Below, piece by piece: positions 58,184-64,000 of a DNA stretch of 64,000 nt. The translations under genes and the position numbers were made by a program. Under the pieces are notes generated by a model, which saw only the letters and a program-made list of their open reading frames with translations, did no database searches and was not told the DNA's origin. Every line of letters begins with the position of its first letter. Position 1 is the first letter of the stretch. Where the stretch lies: the NCBI RefSeq assembly GCF_902859645.1, contig NZ_CADIJR010000003.1, positions 1-64,000 of the forward strand, in the 5' to 3' direction. The DNA comes from Achromobacter insuavis (GTDB lineage: Bacteria; Pseudomonadota; Gammaproteobacteria; Burkholderiales; Burkholderiaceae_B).

Positions 58184-58749
58184 AGGTTGCCCCGCGAGGT
58201 GGTTGAGGTTGGAGGGTCAGGGGACTGCCCGCCGTGTACCCGTTTTTCGGCGGCGGAACCCACTGCAAGAGCGGCGGCTTTGGTTACTCGCCTACGCGTA
58301 ATCGCAAGGTGAGGCTGGATGACAGACGTATCCCGTCATCAAAAAGGCGGCCCGATCCATGTTTGTATCAGAGGCCTGCCGTGGGATTAAGCGGGTGAGT
58401 CCGCAAGCGGCCATGAAGGAATTTCATCAATCCAGTGTGGCGAAGGATCGAAGAATAGCGGTGTAACACTGCTGTCAATTTAGCTGCCAATATGCAGTTT
58501 TATGAAAACGGCTCATGGCTACATTCGTCAAAGGCCTATTTATCAATGTGCGCAGTCGTATTCAAATTGACCCATCGGAAGCAGGCCTGCGAAGCTGTTG
58601 AAAGCTAGGCGCTTGCGCTTGGATATTGGAAGCATCGCCCGGCTGGAGAGCGCACTGCCATCGGTCATCTCCAGTGGAATGTCTATAGGCATGGGTTTGG
58701 TGCTGCGCGCGCAGTGCTGCAAAACGTATTTCAGAAAGGAAAAAATCAC
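58184..58749. other. 566-base divergent control region between cupin and SDR
   Basis: No gene of substance is seen. The stretch contains the LysR-type palindrome at 58413-58427 and an AT-rich block around 58470-58560 suitable for promoters in either direction. Its length and symmetry of position make it the main regulatory region of the cluster. Confidence 0.6.
58413..58427. promoter_or_regulatory. LysR-type operator candidate, site 2
   Basis: ATGAAGGAATTTCAT differs from site 1 (56071) by a single central base and keeps both 5-bp arms and the T-N11-A spacing. The shared flanks (C before, SAAT after) strengthen the case for common control. No start codon or gene depends on this copy, so the match is not explained by coding. 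Confidence 0.65.
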
Positions 58750-59487
58750 ATGACACAGAACATCGAAGGCAGGGTAGTCGTCATCACCGGCGCAAGCAGC
58801 GGCCTGGGCGAGGCCACCGCCCGGTTGCTGGCCCGGCAAGGGGCCAAGCTGGTCTTGGGCGCGCGGCGAATCGACAGGTTGCAGGCATTGGCGCGCGAAC
58901 TCAAGCTGGACGATCAGGCCGTCGTGCAGACCGACGTGACTGACCGCGCGCAGGTGCAGCGCCTCGTCGATCGCGCAGTGCAGCTCCACGGCCGCGTGGA
59001 CGTGATGCTCAACAACGCGGGCCTGATGCCCAGCGCGATGCTGGAAAAACTCCACGTGGACGAGTGGGACCGCATGATCGACGTGAACATCAAGGGCGTG
59101 CTGTACGGCGTGGCCGCCGCGCTGCCGGTGATGCAGGCCCAGAAGAGCGGGCACTTCATCAACGTGGCCTCGGTGGCCGGCCACAAGGTCGGCCCCGGCG
59201 GCACGGTCTATGCGGCCACCAAGCACGCGGTGCGGGTGATCTCCGAAGGCCTGCGCCAAGAGGTCAAACCCTACAACATCCGCACCACCATCGTTTCGCC
59301 CGGCGCAGTGGCTACGGAGCTGATCGACAGCATCACCGACTCGGACGTGGCCGCCGGCATGCGCAAGACCTACGAGCAGGCCATCCCGGCCGAATCGTTC
59401 GCGCGCGTCGTCGCGTTCGCGATGAGCCAGCCCGAGGACGTGGACATCAACGAAGTGCTGTTCCGTCCGACCAGCCAAGCCTATTGA
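58750..59487 (+). CDS. Short-chain dehydrogenase/reductase
   Basis: A 245-residue classical [20 protein letters not shown] at the N-terminus, MLNNAGLMP, catalytic Ser in NVASVAGH and YAATKHAVR, then [12 protein letters not shown]. Start 58750 has AGAAAGGA upstream; the longer frame from 58714 is less likely. The aldo-keto reductase gene follows after 22 bases, so both are in one unit, with the alcohol dehydrogenase further on. Confidence 0.92.
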   Translation: MTQNIEGRVVVITGASSGLGEATARLLARQGAKLVLGARRIDRLQALARELKLDDQAVVQTDVTDRAQVQRLVDRAVQLHGRVDVMLNNAGLMPSAMLEKLHVDEWDRMIDVNIKGVLYGVAAALPVMQAQKSGHFINVASVAGHKVGPGGTVYAATKHAVRVISEGLRQEVKPYNIRTTIVSPGAVATELIDSITDSDVAAGMRKTYEQAIPAESFARVVAFAMSQPEDVDINEVLFRPTSQAY

Positions 59488-59509
59488 TCACGAGAGAGCC
59501 AATCGAACC

Positions 59510-60520
59510 ATGGATTACCGTTACCTGGGCCAAAGCGCCCTGAAGGTCTCACCCTTGTGCCTGGGCGCAATGATGTTCGGCGGCGAAACCGATGAGGCCA
59601 CGTCGCAGCGCATCATCGCCAAGGCGGGCGACCAGGGCGTCAACTTCATCGATACCGCGGACGTCTATCACGCCGGCCGCTCCGAGGAGATCATCGGACG
59701 CGCCATCGCCGACGACCGCGACCGCTGGGTGGTCGCCACCAAGTTCGGCTTCCCGGCGTCGGGTACGGCCGGCCCGAACGAGCAAGGCCAGTCGCGCCGC
59801 TGGATCTACCAATCGGTGGAGGCCAGCCTCAAGCGCTTGGGCTCCGACTACATCGACCTGCTGTATTTCCATCGCGCAATCCCGGGCCTGCCGCTCGAAG
59901 AAAGCGTACGCGCCGTGGGCGACCTGATCCGCCAGGGCAAGGTGCGGTACTTCGGCCTGTCCAATTTCCGCGGCTGGCGCATTGCCGAAGTGGCGCGCAT
60001 CGCCGACCAGCTCGGCATCGACCGTCCGGTCGCCAGCGAGCCGCTCTACAACATCGTCGATCGCACGGCCGAAGTCGAGCAATTGCCCGCCGCGGGCCAC
60101 TACGGCCTGGGTGTCGTTTCTTACAGCCCGCTGGCGCGCGGCGTGCTCTCGGGCAAGTACGCCGTGGACGCGCCGCCGCCATCCGACAGCCGTGCCGGCC
60201 GTGGCGACAAGCGCATGCAGCAGACCGAGTGGCGGCCTGAATCGCTGAAGGTCGCCCAGGCCATCGCGGCACGCGCTGTCGAGCACGACACGACCTCGAT
60301 CGCCTTCGCCCTGGCCTGGGTGCTGAACAACCGTCTGGTCAGCTCCACCATCGCCGGCCCCCGTACCGAGGCGCAGTGGGACAGCTACCTCGAAGCCCTG
60401 ACGGTGCAGCTCACCGCGGACGACGAGCGTTTCGTCGATGCGCTGGTGCCGCCCGGCCATGCCTCGACGCCGGGCTACACCGATCCTGGCTATCCAGTGG
60501 AGGGGCGTCGGGTCGGATGA
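59510..60520 (+). CDS. Aldo/keto reductase
   Basis: A 336-residue NADPH-dependent TIM-barrel reductase. The catalytic set is visible: Asp in NFIDTADVYHAGRSEEI with Tyr, Lys in VVATKFGF, His in LLYFHRA; the C-terminal cofactor loop includes VSSTIAGPRTEAQ. It is close to the YajO/tas-type subgroup. Second gene of the SDR-AKR-ADH run. Confidence 0.92.
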   Translation: MDYRYLGQSALKVSPLCLGAMMFGGETDEATSQRIIAKAGDQGVNFIDTADVYHAGRSEEIIGRAIADDRDRWVVATKFGFPASGTAGPNEQGQSRRWIYQSVEASLKRLGSDYIDLLYFHRAIPGLPLEESVRAVGDLIRQGKVRYFGLSNFRGWRIAEVARIADQLGIDRPVASEPLYNIVDRTAEVEQLPAAGHYGLGVVSYSPLARGVLSGKYAVDAPPPSDSRAGRGDKRMQQTEWRPESLKVAQAIAARAVEHDTTSIAFALAWVLNNRLVSSTIAGPRTEAQWDSYLEALTVQLTADDERFVDALVPPGHASTPGYTDPGYPVEGRRVG

Positions 60521-60645
60521 ACACCGATGACTTTGGCATACCCGATCGAGGCACCGAGGCGATCTGATCCGGTTTCCGCAATGGCCCTGTCGGCGGCTCT
60601 GGTTGGCAGAGCCATTGCAGGGAAGACAACAAAGAATGTGAGTTG

Positions 60646-61713
60646 ATGATGAAGACCGTAGGCTACGCCGCGCATAGCGCGGACACCCCGCTGGCGCTGT
60701 TCGAGTTCGAGCGGCGCGAACTGCGGAACAACGACGTTGCGATGGAGGTTCTCTATTGCGGCGTGTGCCACTCTGACCTGCATACCGCCCGCAACGATTG
60801 GGGCGGCACGCTGTATCCGATCGTGCCCGGCCACGAGATCGTGGGCCGCGTCACCCAGGTTGGCGCCGGCGTCAGCAAGTTCCGCGTTGGCGATCACGTC
60901 GCCGTGGGCTGCATGGTGGATTCTTGTCAGCATTGTGACCAATGCGACGAGGGACATGAACAGTTTTGCCGTGAGGGCTTGGTCGGCACTTACTCGGGCC
61001 TGGATCGCATCACAGGCGATGCTACCCAAGGTGGCTACGCCAAGCACCTCATCGTGCGTGAGGAGTTTGTGCTGTCCATCCCCGAAGGGCTGGATCTGTC
61101 GCGGGTGGCGCCGCTGCTGTGCGCGGGCATCACCACGTACTCGCCGCTGCGGACCTGGAATATCCAGCATGGCAGCCGGGTAGCGGTGATCGGATTGGGC
61201 GGCCTGGGTCACATGGCGGTCAAGCTCGCAGCCGGCATGGGGGCGCACGTCACGGTACTGGGCCGAACCGACGCCAAGGCCGTGGATGCCAAGGCGCTGG
61301 GTGCCCACGAATTCATCGTCTCGGCCGATCCGGCGGCAATGAGCGCGGCGCAGTCGCGTTTCGACCTCATCATCGACACGGTGCCAGTGGAGCACGACCT
61401 CACGCCCTACCTGCCGTTGCTGGATGTGGATGGCACGCTGACACTGGTCGGCCAGATCGGGGGCATTCCGCAGACGACTTCTGTGCCGCTCATCATGGGA
61501 CGTCGCCGCGTGGCGGGCTCTCTGATTGGCGGCATCCGCGAAACGCAGGAGATGCTCGAATTCTGCGCCAAGCGGAACATCCTGCCCGAATGCGAAATGA
61601 TCCGCATGGACGAGATCAACGAAGCCTTCGAGCGCATGGAACGCTCCGACGTCCACTATCGCTTCGTCATCGACATGTCGTCGCTGTCGGCGGATGCGCG
61701 CAAGGCGGCGTGA
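60646..61713 (+). CDS. Zinc-dependent alcohol dehydrogenase, YahK/cinnamyl-alcohol type
   Basis: A 355-residue medium-chain dehydrogenase. Catalytic zinc ligands are Cys38 in YCGVCHSDLH, His-Glu in PGHEIVGRV and a later Cys in LLCAGITTYSP; the structural zinc site is CQHCDQCDEGHEQFC. The nucleotide fold has IGLGGLGHMAVKLA. This matches NADPH-preferring aldehyde reductases of the YahK/CAD group. Start taken at ATG 60646; 60649 and TTG 60643 are possible. Its stop overlaps the next start (TGATG). Confidence 0.92.
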   Translation: MMKTVGYAAHSADTPLALFEFERRELRNNDVAMEVLYCGVCHSDLHTARNDWGGTLYPIVPGHEIVGRVTQVGAGVSKFRVGDHVAVGCMVDSCQHCDQCDEGHEQFCREGLVGTYSGLDRITGDATQGGYAKHLIVREEFVLSIPEGLDLSRVAPLLCAGITTYSPLRTWNIQHGSRVAVIGLGGLGHMAVKLAAGMGAHVTVLGRTDAKAVDAKALGAHEFIVSADPAAMSAAQSRFDLIIDTVPVEHDLTPYLPLLDVDGTLTLVGQIGGIPQTTSVPLIMGRRRVAGSLIGGIRETQEMLEFCAKRNILPECEMIRMDEINEAFERMERSDVHYRFVIDMSSLSADARKAA

Positions 61714-62276
61714 TGCGAAGGACAACTCTGCACCCTGTGGCCCGCGTTGCACGTGGGGAGCTTGGCACCCTTTCGGGCGATCGGGTGGTACGCAGGAACG
61801 CCAGATGGCTTGGATTGGGCGTGCTGTGCGCCGCCGCGTTGTCGGTGGCCACCGGCGCCATAGCGGGCGATGCCTCCAGCCCTTCTTCAAGGAGGTCCTC
61901 GACACAGGAACAACATCGCGCCATGCAGATCAGCATCGACATCGAAGGAACCACCCTCACTGCCACCTTGGACGATAACGACAGCTCCCGGGACTTCGCC
62001 TCCCTGCTGCCGTTGTCGCTGACGCTGGACGATTACGCCGCAACGGAGAAGGTTAGCGACCTGCCTCGGAGGTTGTCCACCAAGGACGCGCCTGCGGGGA
62101 CAGCCGCCAAGGCAGGCGACCTGACCTACTACTCGCCCTGGGGCAACCTGGCGATTTTTTACAAGGACTTCCGACACGCCAGCGGACTGGTGAAGCTCGG
62201 CTCGCTGGACTCGGGCGTCGAGATCATGCGCCGGCCGGGGCCTCTCAAGGTCACCATCCGAAAGGCAACGCAGTAA
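61713..62276 (+). CDS. Exported cyclophilin-like fold protein
   Basis: A 187-residue protein with an N-terminal basic region and hydrophobic stretch (WLGLGVLCAAALSVATGAIAG, about residues 31-50), probably a signal peptide or anchor. The rest, from MQISIDIEGTTLTATLDDN on, is the small cyclophilin-like beta-barrel (LPLSLTLDDYAATEKV, DLTYYSPWGNLAIFYKDF). These often occur with aldo-keto reductases and zinc dehydrogenases, but the function is not known. The start overlaps the dehydrogenase stop by one base. Confidence 0.8.
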   Translation: MRRTTLHPVARVARGELGTLSGDRVVRRNARWLGLGVLCAAALSVATGAIAGDASSPSSRRSSTQEQHRAMQISIDIEGTTLTATLDDNDSSRDFASLLPLSLTLDDYAATEKVSDLPRRLSTKDAPAGTAAKAGDLTYYSPWGNLAIFYKDFRHASGLVKLGSLDSGVEIMRRPGPLKVTIRKATQ

Positions 62277-62358
62277 ATAGGCAGAGCTGTCGGCCAGCTT
62301 CGTACCAGGCATCGGCTGCGCCGCTCCGGCGCCGGCATCTATATTCCGGAGAACGAGC

Positions 62359-62733
62359 ATGTGGAATCAAGAACAACTCGACCGCATCGTGGATGCGGAC
62401 GACCTGAAAATCTCGCCGTTGCGCAACGATGGCAAAACCTACGGCACACCAACCTGGATCTGGTGCGTGCAGGTGGACGGCGAACTGTACGTGCGTGGCT
62501 ATAGCGGCACGGCCTCTCGCTGGTACCAGGCCGCAATCAAGCAGCGGGCAGGCCGCATTTCGGCGGCAGGATCGGTGATCGACGTCACGTTCGAGCCGGT
62601 CGCCGGCCCCACCAACGACGCGATCGACTCCGCATACCGGGCCAAGTATTCCACCAGCCAGTACCTGCGGCCGATGATCAGCGACCGTGCGCGGGCGGCG
62701 ACGGTGAGGGTGCTTCCGCGCGATCCCGCCTGA
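62359..62733 (+). CDS. DUF2255 family protein
   Basis: A 124-residue cytoplasmic protein of the DUF2255 type, recognised by the pattern TWIWCVQVDGELYVRGYSG and RWYQAAIKQRAGRI. Function unknown; members recur beside oxidoreductases. A gap of 82 bases separates it from the cyclophilin-like gene, and the second aldo-keto reductase follows after 92 bases. Confidence 0.82.
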   Translation: MWNQEQLDRIVDADDLKISPLRNDGKTYGTPTWIWCVQVDGELYVRGYSGTASRWYQAAIKQRAGRISAAGSVIDVTFEPVAGPTNDAIDSAYRAKYSTSQYLRPMISDRARAATVRVLPRDPA

Positions 62734-62825
62734 TCCCATCCGCTGGGAATCAGCAGAGAGCAGCGGGAGGCCGCAGCGGCCTGCTGAAGACAAGGCCGTG
62801 TTGGACATGCTAAAGGAGCACGTAT

Positions 62826-63815
62826 ATGCAATATGCACATCTCGGGCGTTCTGGCCTCAAAGTCAGCCGCCTGTGTCTCGGCACCATGAACTTCGGCGAT
62901 GTGACGGACGAAGCGGCAGCCCACCACATCATGGACGTCGCGGTCGAATCAGGCATCAACTTCTTCGACACCGCCGACGTCTATGGCGGCCCGCAGACGC
63001 CGGACATGGATAAGGGCTTCGGCATCTCAGAGGAAATCATCGGGCGCTGGCTGGCGCAGGACAGCACGCGGCGCGACGGCATCGTGCTGGCCACCAAGGT
63101 CTACCAGCCCATGGGGCTGGGGCCCAATGACCGCCGGCTGTCCGCATACCACATCAGGAAAGCGTGCGAGGATAGCCTGCGCCGCCTGCAAACCGACCAC
63201 ATCGACCTGTACCAGATGCATCACATCGACCGGCACACGCCCTGGGACGAGGTCTGGCAGGCGATGGAACTGCTGGTCCAGCAAGGCAAGGTGCTGTACG
63301 TCGGCAGCAGCAACTTCGCTGGCTGGGACATTGCCACGGCCCAGGCGGCGGCTCAGTCGCGGCATTTCATGGGGTTGGTGTCCGAGCAGAGCCTATACAA
63401 CCTGAGCACGCGCACCGTCGAGCTGGAGGTGATTCCGGCCTGCCGGCATCTGGGGGTGGGCCTTCTGCCTTGGAGCCCCTTGGGTCGCGGGCTGCTGGCC
63501 GGCATGCAGGAGAAGCAAGCCGTGGAGGGCCGCCGTGCAAGGCTTGTCCGAACCACGTTGGCACGGCACGAGACGCAGCTTCAGGCCTACGAAGCGCTGT
63601 GCGGCGATCTCGGGGAAGCCCCCGCCGTGATTGCATTGGCGTGGCTGCTCAACAATCCGGACGTGACCGCCCCAATCGTCGGTCCCCGGACCGTCGAGCA
63701 ACTCCGGCAGGCACTTCAGGCGCTGGAGATCTCGTTCTCCGACGATACGCTGCGCTGCCTGGATGACATCTGGCCTGGGCCGGGCGGTGAGTCGCCCCAA
63801 GCCTATGCGTGGTAA
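62826..63815 (+). CDS. Aldo/keto reductase
   Basis: A 329-residue aldo-keto reductase with FFDTADVYGG (catalytic Asp/Tyr), LATKVY (Lys) and LYQMHHIDRHT (His), plus the C-terminal VTAPIVGPRTVEQLRQAL cofactor loop. The subgroup resembles the YajO/potassium-channel-beta-like enzymes that act on aldehydes. AAGGAG lies 9 bases before the ATG. Last clear gene of the cluster. About 35% of the protein differs in character from the first reductase, so they are not a recent duplication. Confidence 0.92.
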   Translation: MQYAHLGRSGLKVSRLCLGTMNFGDVTDEAAAHHIMDVAVESGINFFDTADVYGGPQTPDMDKGFGISEEIIGRWLAQDSTRRDGIVLATKVYQPMGLGPNDRRLSAYHIRKACEDSLRRLQTDHIDLYQMHHIDRHTPWDEVWQAMELLVQQGKVLYVGSSNFAGWDIATAQAAAQSRHFMGLVSEQSLYNLSTRTVELEVIPACRHLGVGLLPWSPLGRGLLAGMQEKQAVEGRRARLVRTTLARHETQLQAYEALCGDLGEAPAVIALAWLLNNPDVTAPIVGPRTVEQLRQALQALEISFSDDTLRCLDDIWPGPGGESPQAYAW

Positions 63816-64000
63816 AGCCGCGCTGGTGGATCCTGCACTACAGGCCGAACTCGTGCAGTGCCTCGAAGCCTGGACGGGCCGCCAAGCGCGTCATGGCTGT
63901 CCTGCAAATTCCTCCGTACCCTCCAGGCGTGGGAGCCACGGATACCGTCTCCCGGTCCAGATTTGTCGTATGGGTTGCCCTAAATCGTAGCGCTGTTTGA
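63816..64000. other. Right edge without a certain gene
   Basis: 185 bases behind the last reductase. An ORF from ATG 63805 (about 61 codons) overlaps the reductase end, but it has no ribosome-binding site or motif. Nothing else is recognised before the window ends. Confidence 0.4.

Noticed and set aside
63805-63990. Small frame at the right edge (about 61 codons)
   Set aside because: It overlaps the end of the aldo-keto reductase, has no ribosome-binding site and no recognisable motif.

Overview
The window is high-GC chromosomal DNA from a betaproteobacterium of the Alcaligenaceae, most like Achromobacter or Bordetella. The evidence is the protein sequences, the dnaX-ybaB-recR and yhbY/rlmE-ftsH-folP-glmM gene orders, and the abundance of CaiB-type and tripartite ABC genes. 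No species can be fixed from this sequence alone.

Layout. (1) 1-5545: the 3' end of dnaX, then ybaB, recR, a CaiB/BaiF CoA-transferase and a TauABC/SsuABC-like uptake system in one direction. (2) 5542-9372, minus strand: a light-sensing operon of bacteriophytochrome, single-domain response regulator, a degenerate histidine-kinase-like phosphotransfer protein and a biliverdin-making heme oxygenase. (3) 9520-18120: a Cys-less carboxymuconolactone-decarboxylase-family protein, transaldolase, carAB, an LpxO-type hydroxylase, a dehydrogenase and a histidine phosphatase. (4) 18169-27029: an iron(III)/AEP-type ABC transporter operon ending in a LysR regulator, a small coiled-coil protein, an NCS2 uracil/xanthine permease and a chemoreceptor. 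(5) 27030-33921: a 0.7-kb hairpin-rich leader, greA, then yhbY diverging from rlmE-ftsH-folP-glmM. (6) 34138-43194: an OlsB-like acyltransferase, then phosphate genes: ppx diverging from ppk, followed by pstSCAB. Good Pho boxes lie in front of ppk and pstS. (7) 43349-44937: an aromatic-acid MFS transporter and tRNA-Pro(TGG).

(8) 44938-48510 differs from its surroundings: almost gene-free, lower in GC, with tandem, direct and inverted repeats, a G-quadruplex motif and a broken SF2 helicase. It starts right behind the tRNA terminator and looks like the decayed remains of a tRNA-linked island. (9) 48512-52665: a Fur box, then FecI-type sigma factor, FecR and a TonB-dependent siderophore receptor with an N-terminal signalling (STN) domain. 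(10) 52863-63815: an accessory redox cluster (NAD(P)-binding protein, Cys-nucleophile alpha/beta hydrolase, DHFR/RibD-like reductase, LysR regulator, cytochrome P460, cupin, SDR, two aldo-keto reductases, zinc alcohol dehydrogenase, cyclophilin-like and DUF2255 proteins).

How they work together. The phosphate block covers import (PstSCAB), polyphosphate synthesis (Ppk) and breakdown (Ppx). The FecI-FecR-receptor block is a self-contained cell-surface signalling iron system. In the redox cluster a 15-bp palindrome of LysR-operator form, ATGAAGGARTTTCAT, occurs at the LysR gene's own start and again 2.3 kb away between the cupin and SDR genes, suggesting one regulator controls the cluster. The phytochrome operon supplies its own chromophore and appears to contain a phosphorelay intermediate. 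The most distinctive signals are the pseudo-kinase in the phytochrome operon, the paired LysR operators, the terminator-like hairpin just before greA, and the Shine-Dalgarno-masking hairpin in front of the siderophore receptor.
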